Positions 49,201 through 61,200 of a stretch of 64,000 nt of DNA are shown here, piece by piece. The DNA is from Monocercomonoides exilis (taxonomy: Eukaryota; Preaxostyla; Oxymonadida; Polymastigidae). The notes beneath the pieces were generated by a model. The model had not been told where the DNA came from. It made no database searches and saw only the letters and a program-made list of their open reading frames with translations. The stretch spans positions 37,501 through 101,500 of the forward strand of contig LSRY02000002.1 in assembly GCA_001643675.2 (NCBI GenBank). Reading direction: 5' to 3'. A program made the position numbers and the translations under genes. Positions within the stretch are counted from its first letter, which is position 1, and each line of letters starts with the position of its first letter.

Positions 49201-52200
49201 ACTGAATACCAGAGGTGCCCGTTGAGCATCGCTTTCATAAGGAAGTGTCAGCCCCAAGTCGACTAATCCTCCGCCTGCACGTTCTCCGCATCTTTCCAAA
49301 AATACTGTAAGCATCGCACAGAACGTCTCGACTCGAGCAAAGTCTCCAGTGTTGTGTGAGAGACATGCCTTTGGCAATCCAACAAGAGACGGATAAGGCG
49401 CATCTTTTATGTCCCATGGCCTGTTTTTAGGTGACGGAATGAACGTATTGGAATTCGCAAGTGAAGCAGCTGAAGAAGTCAAATGGGGTGGAGTGCCAAT
49501 TCCCAGACTACTTTGATTCCTGATTCTTCTGCTTTGATATGAGCGAGCTGATTCCAACACTCCGTTGTCGTCTATTCGACTGAAGCCAACAGAAAGTGGA
49601 GTGCCAGTAAGGCTTCCTCTTCGAGTGAGTGGTGGCCTTCCTTCTCTTCGTGTTGACAGCAGATCGTATTGGCTATTCCTTGAAAAATCATTTGAGCCTG
49701 CTCCATTTTTGTTTTTCTCGGACTCAAAAATATCATCCTCTTCAGCATGTACCATCTCATCTTCTGGCGTAAGAACTTTGCTCCGTCCATTTAAGTATGC
49801 AAGAAGAAGAGGGAATAAATATGAAATATGCTTCCAAATACGTTGTCGTATCCAAAGAGAAACTCTTTCCTCGTCGTTAAGTGCAGAATACTCTGGTAGT
49901 TCGTTCAACGAATTAAGGATTGCCTTTGCAGAAGAGTCAGATGCAAATGATGGAACAGAACCTTCTGCGTTGGCTGGCCTCAATTGATCCTCTGATTGAG
50001 AAGTGCTGCCAGAAGAAGATGATTGCAAAGAAGCATCTTGAGAAGCAGCTTTTGCAGGATCGTTCGATGAATCAAAGCCGAGCAAGTCATCTTGTTTTCT
50101 CGAAGCTTGCTCGTCTGCTTCTTCTTCTTCTTCTTCAACAGGAATTTCATTGTCTGCTTCGTTGTGCATAAGCAGAAGTGACGAAGATTGTCCCATCGCT
50201 TTCAAACGCATTCTGTTCTCAAACTTTGCATCCAATTTTGCCAAGCTCTGTTCTTTGTCTGTTTTGTCTTTTATCCACTCCGCAATATCGCATGGAAGTA
50301 AAGGTTGCGGTTTTTCGTCTTCACCGTCTATCAGTTGCAGCCACGAGCGAACAAAAGATCGCCACTCGACACACGCCCTTCGACATTGGCCATTCGATGG
50401 ACTAATCATACCTCCACATCCGCTGCCACTCCCGTTGACTGCTTCCACTTCGTAATCTTCAGTCGATTTCGTGTTCAAGCAGTCGTCGCTTGTGTTATTG
50501 CTCAGCAATTTGTTGACAACATCTCCAGAAGCTGTAACCTGATCTGGTTGTTGTGCGATAAATGTTCCTCCTGACTGACGCTGGGCAGCCAAAGGCTCAG
50601 TATCTTCACTGATGGATATCATAGCGGTTGTGGATGATGTTTGCTGAGAAGAATCTCCATTGTTTGCCAATCTATCTGCTCCCAAGCCAAATCCTGTGAT
50701 TGCACATTTCTTTGGAGGAATTGAACATTGATTCACATCAGCCATATGAGAAAGCGAAATTAATACGCCTGCATCTGACTGTTTGCCATTAATGTTATCA
50801 TTTGCTGATCTGCCACCAGCATTCAAACTGTTTGAAGTAGCATGCTCCAGTTCTTGTGATGTAGCAGCCAATGCAGGTGGATTTGACTTTGATGAACCAT
50901 CAGAAGATGAAACAGAACCCGAGGTCATTGAGTTGACGGAAGATGAGATAGACAAAGAAGATCTTTTTTGCAAAGTTGGCTTTTCTTGATTTGCTGCCAA
51001 AGGAGAAGGGCATGGTGATAATTTCGACGCTGAAGATTGTCTTGTCAGCAAACCTGTCTTTTGTTTGGACGAATGAGAAATAAGAAGTTTTGACTTAACT
51101 TCTTCTCCATTGGGAACATAAACAAGTCCTGTTCGAGAGAGAAGCGAAGGTGATGCTGACTGAAGTGTGTCTGTTTCAAAGATAAAACAGACACCATCAG
51201 GAATCATCAAGCGACGAGATGATTGGAGCGTCACTGCAGGTAAAGAGGAGGAAAACGCTGAAGCAAATGACGAAGAAGACGGAACAGGAGTTGTTGGGGT
51301 GTTAAACGATGAGGACATCGAAGATGACTCGTTTGCGGATACTTTCATGGCAGACAATGGTGGTTGAGAAATTGGGGGCACAAAAGTTGAAGTCAGCGAA
51401 ATCAATCTTGCAGCCCAGCTGTCTTCAATTGGCGAGTCAAAGATTATCCAGTGTGAGCGTGGTGGTGCAGGAGGGACAGGAAGAATAACTTGCTCTTCTT
51501 CTCCTTCAGCAGCAGTTGCTGTCATTTGTGCCGAAGTGCTATCGTTTCTTCCTACATCATCAACTCGAGAAATTTGCTCTAAAATCATTGCTGTTGCTGG
51601 ATTAGCATCTGAGGCATCAGAATCAGAAGATGCCATCGCAGCTTCCACTTGCTTTTGTTTGTGAATTGTGGAAATTGTGATGTTCTTCATTTTTTGTAAT
51701 GCAGCTTCCAATTCTTGTCGGTATTGTTCTCGCTGCTTCAGGTAGTTTTCTCGTTCCTCAGCAATTGAATCGAGCAGTTCTGGAAGCACACCAACAATTG
51801 GCCTATCTGTGGTGCAGTCATTAAACGGAATATACACTCTTCGACTCTCTTTCCCTGAAACGTCATCAAACGTGCTGTCTCTTCCTATTCCTCGATCCTC
51901 TCCACTTCTCCTGTCGTCTCCCCCTTCATTCAACATCCCTTGACTTCCTCTTGAATCTCCACTTGATTCAGATGCATCTAAATTTGAGTTGCCAAACAGC
52001 CCTCTTTCCCCAAGTGCAAGTGGATTTATGTAGTGGAGAACAACTTGTGTGCCAAACGCAACACGAGGCACAGAAACTGGAAGAAGTTTAGACAGCGCTG
52101 TTGGATGCCGATGGAACGCAGATTTCAGTCCTTCATTTCCTTCCATTTCGAATGTTTTATCCATTTCACTTAACTTTCCATTTGCACTGGATGAATCACC

Positions 52201-55200
52201 TTCATCATTCAAGTCATCACTTCCATGACTGTTTTCATTTTCATCATGTTGTTCATCGACATTTCGCCCAAATGCAGAACTGTATTGCTCATTCTTTTTA
52301 CCTTTTCTTTGATCATTCAAATCGCTTGGCTCGTTCAAAGGAAGAGATAAGCATTGAGCCAGAAGACGAATGATGCTTGTCTTTCCAGAAGCTGCCCCGC
52401 CCAACACAACTGCAACAGGCGATGCGAGCAAAATCGAAAAAAGTGTTGCAGCGCATTCCAACTGCTTCTGGACAGCTTTGCCACGCCAGAAAAGACCCAG
52501 CATGCGAAGAGAAAGGCGGAGACGATCGTCCAAATATGGTGTCAGCAAGGGAAGTGAAGAAAGAGCTGGAGAAGTCGAAGGATTCTGCGAAGTTGTTTCA
52601 TTTTGAGATGCATTTGCACTTGATGACTGAGGAGGAACAAGCAAACTGGAAATGATGTTGGTTTCGTATCTCTGTTCAGCTGGTATTGCTTCTAAAGCCA
52701 TCGATATGAAACGGATAAGTTGCTCTCGATTAAGTCTCGTCTTCATCTCAACGGCAATTGCATGAATCAGGTCTTCTCTTTCTGCTTTTAGTTTCTCTTG
52801 TACGTGCGTTGCCAAATAATAAATTTCTTCATCAACTTCTTTCATTCGGAGGAGTTGCAATTGTTCGACTTGTTTTGGTTGCATTCTCTTTCTCTTTTTC
52901 AATTGGTTCTGGGATACAATTGAAACAGCTTCATTGACAATGAGCCTTGTCCATTTAGCTCTTCTTTCTTCGGTCATTCTCTGCTCTTCAATAAACCTTT
53001 GCTGAGCAAAAGCACTGCAGCGTGCAATAACTGAAAGAAGAACAGAAAGGGAAAACGCAGAAGGAGGGATGAGTCCGTTGAGTGAGAAGACAGATGCAGC
53101 AGAATGGAAAAGAGATAGAAGTCGAGGAGCATACAACTGCGGATTGGAGAATCCTGCTTTGAGAAGAGCAACCGACAATACAGCAGAAGGATGAGGCGTT
53201 GCAAGAGTCACTGGTCGCAGAAAATCAGTCAAAGATGAAGGCAAAACAAATGGAGGAGCAGAAATAAGAGCAGTTCGAGACGGAGTCATGTTGTTCTCGA
53301 GAGATGCTGATCGGCCAAACGAGGCAGATTCTAATGCAACAAAGCCAAGTGGAGAGGGTGTCATCCATGTTTTCTGTGATGGAATGCTGACCTTTTTCCC
53401 GTCGATTGTAACATTACGTGAATGAAGAAGCATGGCGTTGCTAATCAAAGTTAGCTGAGATGAAAGAGCCGAAAGAGCAGAAGAAGAGAAAGATGACAAA
53501 CCATCAATGCATCCGATGACTGATGAAGAGTTCATCAAAAGTCCAGCAATGAAAGATGAAATAGAATTAGAGCTGATGTTAGATGAAGCATTTAGAGAGA
53601 CGAAAAAGGCACCGAGCGTTCGTGAGAAATCTGAGACAAATGCAGATGAAATGGAAGAAGACGATGAGACAAATACGCCGAGATTAGGCGAAGATGATGA
53701 AAGCGACTGAAGCAGAGAAGAATATGATGATGAAGAAGAATCTGAGTTTGAGGAAGATCCAAAGGCATGCATCAAAGGTGTAAACAGCCTTCTGTCAGAA
53801 ACATGTGGAATTGGCATGAACAAGGGCTCGTTTGATAGATATTCATAGCCATAGCGGAACACATCATCGCCGCACACAATCTGCAAGGAGTCTTCTTCGC
53901 TATTCCAGACATAGCGAGGAAAATGAAATGCTGATGGATGAGGCATTTGAAAGACTTCAGACGTATAAGATGAAATTGGAGAAGATAATTCGTGTGAAAA
54001 AGAAGTTGAAGCTGAATCGCTCATGTTGAAGACAGGAAGAACTTCAACTGGATTTATCTGGAAATTCAGAGAGTTTGGATCATCGTACCAATGCGAAAAG
54101 CTTCCTATGTCTTTTTGTTTGTTTTCCAACCGTCCTGTTATTACAGCATTCCTCAAGCATGTCAGAAGTTGTTTCTTATCATCGCTTTTGACCCCAATTT
54201 GATCTGTTGACGAAACTTTCTTTTCGTGTTTTAAGGCAAGTTGTGAGAAGGCACCGACTGAATTAATCAGAGCAATCACTTTGTCCGTGCTGGCTGTGTT
54301 TCCAGAAGAACTTTTTGTGCTTCCACCTGAAGCCAATCCTTCAACACAACCAGAAGAGCTTATGCCCAGCTCTTGAAACGACATCTGATAGCAGTCATCA
54401 ATCACATCTCCTGTGATGTCTCTATGGCAGATTTCTGAGCTGATAAGAGAAGCTACCAATTGTGTTAGATGATGAGGATGATGAGGACGAAGGCGCAAAC
54501 GCCTGCTGAGCCATGTTATTCTGTTTATAACTCCTTTTTTCAGTAAGTTCAAAGATTTGACAGTTGTGTCTAATCGAGTTGTAGCGATTGCGTGGATCAT
54601 TTGAGCTTGTTGTGATTTTGATGACCCACCTTCATTCCTTCCATTTCGTGTTTGCGTTCTGGAGGTGGATAAATTTGACGAACCAATTGTTTCAGAAAGA
54701 GTGTCAAACTTCCCTGCATTTGATGGATTGTTGACAATTGACGAATCCAGATCAATGGCTGATGCAACATTGCTTGATCCAAACTGAGACGTGTTTGGGC
54801 GTGATGCACAAAGCGATGTCCGAGAAATTGGTTGAGTGAATATTCCATGTGATTCTATCTCTGTTTGGATGAGTGCTTCATCGAATGACTTCCATTGGGT
54901 TAGAGCTTCGTCCAGCGCCAATGAGTAATACACTTCTGTTGCAGCCAGTACAATCTGCGAAGGAAAAGAAGACAAATAAGCCCATTGATAAGACAGACGA
55001 GACTCTGCAATAGTATGTGTTCCAGTAAGATTAGCAGGCATGATCTGGTGCAAATTATTCTTTTGTTGTGAATACGAAGAAGACAGTGAATCTGTGGGGG
55101 TTGTTGTGCCTCGTTTAGCCAAAATAGAAGCTGCATTCTGAGAGACGCGTGCTGATGGAAACTCAGATGGAATGTATTTTGTGGATAATGAAGCATCTTT

Positions 55201-58200
55201 CAAATGCTTTTCTCTTTCTGCTCCTTTCATCAGCATCAAGCTCACTCGCTCCTTTGGCACAGAAGCTGCATAGTGCACAAAATCTTCAATTACGTCAGAA
55301 ACTGGCGGTGCATGTTGCATCGACTGGTTGATGGCATCTGATTCCAGCGGCGAGGAAGAAGAGAGTGGCTTTGCAGACACAAAGAAAGGCGATAAAGGAG
55401 AGCATGAAAGAAACGAAGCCGGATGAATTGGAGTAGAAATGTTGCTCACGCTTGTTCCAGGAAAGCGATGAAATAGAGGAAACTCTTCAATGGCTCTGCG
55501 AGAGAGCATTTTGAGCTCCTTTTGAGAAGTCTTGAGGATGTCAGAGAGAACAACATCAGCTGTTGATTGCACACGAACAATTGAAGAAGAGAAGAAAAGT
55601 AATTCGTCATCAGCATTTACAACTCCGTTGATGCTGTCACCAAATCTGCTTGTTCTAACAAGTGTGTTGATGAATGACAGTGCACCAGTTGATGCAGCTT
55701 GTCTTTGAGTTGTTGGCGTTGTTGGAACAGCTGGCGATGTCGGAGTTGTTGTGGCTGTTGCAACAGTTTGCTTTGTCTGCATTGGAACAAGAGGATTTGG
55801 ATGTCCTGATGCAAACGATGGAAGCTTGTTCGTTTTTGCAGTAATTTGATTTAAAAGTCGTTCTGCGTGCCAAACTGAAGCAATGTTGTTGTTGGATAAA
55901 GAAAGCTGTCCTGTTGAAGCAGAAGACAAACTATTTGGTGTGCGTACCTCCTGTTGAAGCGACTGTAACGTTGTTGAAACTTTCGATGAAATCGCCAATG
56001 AACGTATCCCAGCAAACAGATAAGGGAAGTATCGATATAAATTCTGTACATTCCCTCCAAACGTAATAACTTTCGCCAAGTCTGAGTCGGAAATGAAGCA
56101 AAAACGAGGAAAAGAAGCACGCCGTGAGTCGAGAAAAGCAGAAAGAGCGGCTTTTGCTTTTGTCAAGCGGTTAATCCACAGAGCAAGCAGATCATAAGTG
56201 AGTGAAGGCACTTTCGAATCTCGTTCTCTCCACGCAGTGACAATTGCAGGAGATGGATGTAAATATCGAACTATTGGTGCTCTCACAATTGACTCAACGA
56301 GATCGACAAATTTCATATCAATTTCTCGAAATTGAATACGTGATGTTTGAAGGTTTAAAATTATTTGTGCGTTTTCTCTTGATTGTGAAGTCAACGATGA
56401 GGCAGTTTGAGTGAGAGAAGAGGAAGATGATCCGCTTAAAACAGACAGAACATCTTCCAAAGAAGAAAAAACAGGGCATAATTCGAGCCACAGCGACTGA
56501 ACCTGCGAAATGCGAGTGATAATTTTGCGAAAAGCATCCAAAAGCTCCTTCCATCTGTTGATATGATCCTGCACAGCAGCTCGGTGAGGAGACGAAGAAA
56601 TTGCAGTCAGTTGCAATTCGCTGTCTTCGAGAAGAGACAGCAACGAATCAACTGGAGCAATCAAGAGCATCTGACTTGTCTGTGATGACGAAAGAGATGA
56701 TGATCCATCATAATTGCCTCCTGTTTTCTTTCCTTCATGTGTCTTGTCCGAGCTTCCGTCCTTTGTTCGTGCTCTTGAATAGGATGATGAAGAGGAGGCA
56801 GAAGATGATGACAGAGAAGCATCATCATCTCTTCGCTTGACAGTCGTCCTCACAAATGAAAACGATGCCCGTGACCATGTTTGATCCAATCGGCGGAGTT
56901 CTGCTTCCAGTGCATATTCTGCATCAGCAGCCTGCGCAATCGCCTGAAGCTGCTGAACATGATCGAGAAGCCCTCCGTTCACCAGCTCTCCCACCGTCGT
57001 CTCGTTTGTCATCACAATGTTGAGCACTTGGTTGATCAGCTGTCTGTGCCTTTCTCTCAGAGTATGTCTTGTGAGGATGCTAAGACAAGGGACAGATGCA
57101 ATCATCAGAGCAGTCTGACTGTTAAGTGAGGCAGGTGCAGTTGAGAGTGGATGTGCTGCTTGTACTTGAATCAATGATTTTGACACAGAGTCGAGCTTTG
57201 TCTTGAGGCGGTGGAGTCTCAATCCTCCCAGGCGGGTCATTTCCACAGACTGTGCAAAGAGATCCCAGTTTTTGATGAGCAGCCACATTCTCTGAAGAGA
57301 CTTCCATCCGAATTTCACTCTCTCCAGCAGCTTCTCTTCCTGCACAGGCTCTGCTCGTTCCAACAAAACAGCAAAGTTTTTGTAGAGCAGAAGCTCAGCT
57401 GAAAGAGACTCGAGAATTATTCCTCTGTCAATCAATCTGTTGTGAGCACGGGCAGAAAACGATTTGAATCTGTCTGTCTGAAACAATCGTGCAAAACATT
57501 CTGATCTCTTTTTCAGATTCTTCAGCGCAATGGCAGCAGACGTCAAAGGCTCTGTTTTCTTTTCTCTTGGCGTTGGAGGATTTGATGATTCAGGTGTCTG
57601 CGATTCATTGGGAGAGCCAGCATATGAATTTGCAGTACTTTGGGAAGTTGAAGTTGCTTGATGCCTGTAATTTGTTGGATAAGGCTGTATTTCGAATATG
57701 TCTTGTGGTTCAAAACGAATTGGTGGCGGATCTTCATTAAAAACGGTATCACCTGGCTGCATTAGCCCTTCTGTCAGATCGCAAAGCTGAGAAGAATGCA
57801 AATCTTCTTCGACTGCAAGAACTTTTCTTCTGAAAGCTTGCAGACGCTGCTCGTACACTCCGAGCCATGTGGCCACGAGATCAGCCTTTGACTGAGTAAA
57901 TTTCGTGAGTGCAGTCTGGAAACGCGTCATCTGCTGGTCGACTTTGTCCAGCATGTGGAGATACGAATTCACTCCTTCATTTCGTGCTGTCATTGAAGAT
58001 GGCATCGGAGATGAAGACGCACTTAGAGATGTCGGAGTAGTTGGCATTGCAGCTGAAGAAGATGTAAGTGGTGGAATGCCCGCTCCGCCTTCAGATTGTG
58101 AGTCATTCAGCTGCTTCATCAGTTCTGGATATCTTTCTCCAAAGATAATCCAGTCAACGTTTTTCACTCTTCGTTCTCTTTGCTTCTTCTCCTCGGCCAG

Positions 58201-61200
58201 CCTCTTTTCAAGGTGCATCTTTGTCCTTTTCTTTCTGTTGAAAATTAGCGACACAACCAATCCGTAGCGAATGTCCGTATCTGGTTCACTATCTTCATCT
58301 TCGTCCAATGAATCATCATCGTTATTCGAATCATTTTCTCCCTTTGTTTCTGGTTTCTCTCCTCTCTTTGCAGCAGCTAATGCTGCGCTTTTCTTCTTCT
58401 CTCTTTCTTTCCTTTTTGCAGCACGCTTAGCTTTCTCTTTGCTCTTCAGGAAGAGTGAGGTTGTGTTCACAGGAAGTTGCAACTCGTGTGGAGGTCGTGT
58501 GATGTGGCTCAGATCCAATGAGAAGTCAACACACAACGCATCCAGTGCAACAATTCTCTTGTGCGCTTTGAGCATCGCCTCTCCATCTTCATTGGCTGTT
58601 GTTAGCGCAGCAAGAGCAGCACAACATGAAGGAAGCGAAGAGACCATTGCTGACAGTCGCTGTATGTGAATCTCCAGCCACACGGCTAACGATTCACATA
58701 AGGAAACGACAACTTCTGGAATGCGTTGCTCCAATGCAATTCGTGCCTTATTGACGAATGGAAGTGATGCAGCAACAAATGGACGCAGATCGAGACGAAA
58801 GCATCCGACGCTGATGAGCCTTGCCAGCGAAGAAATGGCCAAACTGTCTTCTCTCATTCGAGTGAGAGTCCGACGGAACACTTTTGACGAAGGTGGGGCT
58901 GTCTCGTTCGAACTGGACTGAGTAATCTTCTGATAAGGAAGCTGAGAAAGTGCAGAAGAAAAAGGATACGATGCAGAAAGTGGATGAGTTCGTTCAACTT
59001 CCACCGGAAACACAGCGCTGTCAAGTGCAGAAGAGATGGCATAAGTTTGTGGAAGAGGAAAGTCGAAGCGTGAAATGTCGAAGTGGACGTAGTGCGTCGC
59101 CAGGTCATAGCTTTTCGACAAAACTGCGTTAAACTGGCGGATAGTTGCATAGCTGTCCTGCACAAGAGAAAGGCAGCGCAGACGCATGTTGTCTGTCAAA
59201 AGGCCAATCTGAAGGCGATCTTGCTCAGCAAGCGAAGAAGAAGACGAGGACGAAAAAGAAGAATGGTGAGAAGTGAATGCACGTGTTCCAAGTGCGCCAA
59301 ATGGCGAAGATTTGAGTAGTGATACAACACTTGGGTGTGTCATAAGATTGGGGAGAGAATTGCAAATAGAAGTGATGTCTTCGAATATTTGATTAATTAG
59401 GAACATTATGAAGTCCTCCGATGGATCAAATGTGATCCCTTTCTTTGTGAGCGACACAGCAATTGTTGTTGCCGGCGGAGTGAAGTTGAGACGAGACAAA
59501 ACAGGCCACACTTCAACTCTGCTCAGAAGCGTGGTCGGAAGATCAGACGAATCGTACGGGCGAAATTTGAATGTTGAGGATGCTGTGAAAATGATAAAAA
59601 CATCAAAGAAAAAAAATATTAATCAAAAAAATTAATCAAGATTGAAAAGGATCAAACCAGCAATTGAGCCAAATTGAGACAAAAACCCAGAATTTGCAGA
59701 AGAAGTCACAGAAGAAATGCTAAAAGAAGCTGATAGCATTTTTGAAAGTGCATCATTTGCTGCAGCTGCCGCGGCAGATGAATAGTTCGAGTAAGAAGCC
59801 TGAAGATAAAGAGACGAGGCAGATGGCATGCGAGATTCCAGGACACGCCCAGGCAAAGCAGAAAGAGGGGAAGGAAAAAGAAACAACGGCTGATTCATTT
59901 TTTCTGGTGGAATATGTTTTATTTGAGGGAGAAGTCCAACATTTGAGGAAATAATACGAGTTTCAGGATTAGTCGTGGATTGTTGCGTTGTTGCAGGGTG
60001 AGTTTGAATCTTTGAAGGTGTCAAAAGTGCCTGTGCAGCAAAGTCCTTTCTATCTTTCGACCCGCCAATCTTCTTTGTTTCGTCTTCTTCTTCTTCTCCC
60101 TCTGCTTTCATTACATCGCTTAGTATCTTTTCTTCAAGCTCCTTCTTTTTAGCTGCTCGGCGTGATTTGATAGCTTCGTGTGCGAGTGTGCGTATTATTT
60201 GGTTTTGCTCTTCTAATTTCAGCTTTTTCGAGGTGTGTGACTGCGCAGCAAGTGCAGCTGCAGAAGGCGCAGATGAAGAAGCTGCCTTGGCAGAAGAAGA
60301 GGAAGATGAAGCTGAAGAACTTGCTGCAGATTGGTTCGTTCCAGAAACAGACAAATCTCCAGCACCACTTCCTGAATCTCCACCTCCACCGCTACCGCCT
60401 TCTCCTTGTCCTTCTCTCCACACATTCAAATACTTTTGTATTTCCTCCTCCTCATCTGGTGTCACCCGCACCCACACCATCGACGCCAGCTTCACCCACA
60501 TCGGAGGGAAGTGGTGCATCTGCAGTGCCAGCGTGCGAGGCTGAGACAAAGCTATCGTTGTTTTGTCTGTCCCGCCTGATAAGGACGAAGAAGAGTTTTG
60601 AGCAGAAAGCGCATTTGACATCGCTTGCATCCCTGAATGTGTATTCGGCTCTTCCTCTGTGTCATTCCCCATTCCATACGCAAATTTCTCTTCATTCTCC
60701 TCGTTGCTCATGTTCAGACCGTTTGTTTTTCCACTCATTTTCCCGGCTTCGATTCCCATCATCTCCTTCTGCAGCCTCTGGTAGTATTCTCGAATCTTCT
60801 TTGGTTTGTCTCCAAGCTCATCTCGAAACCCGAAATCGTCGTCGAGAAGCGGATCTCCAAAGCGATAAAAAGCAGGCGATGTCTCACTTGGCGATGAAGA
60901 GAGGAGAAAATGGGGCATAAATGGATGCACCACAAACGGCCTTGAATTGGATGGTGTGAAATGTGAGGGTGGAAGTGTACTTTGTTGATTCTGCGACTGA
61001 AGCCTGTGATTGAATCGAAGGTAATTCTCTGGATTTGTTTTGTTCAGCTTCACCTTCAGTCTCTGTGCAATTTCAATTGAAGTCGGGAAAGAAAGCTCCT
61101 CTGAACGAGCAAACGAGGCACGACTTCTGTTTCGTGACTTTGTATTTGAATCGAAGCGGCGCACGCTTGAAAGTGTTGTTGGGGTTCCAGAGATTCTTGA

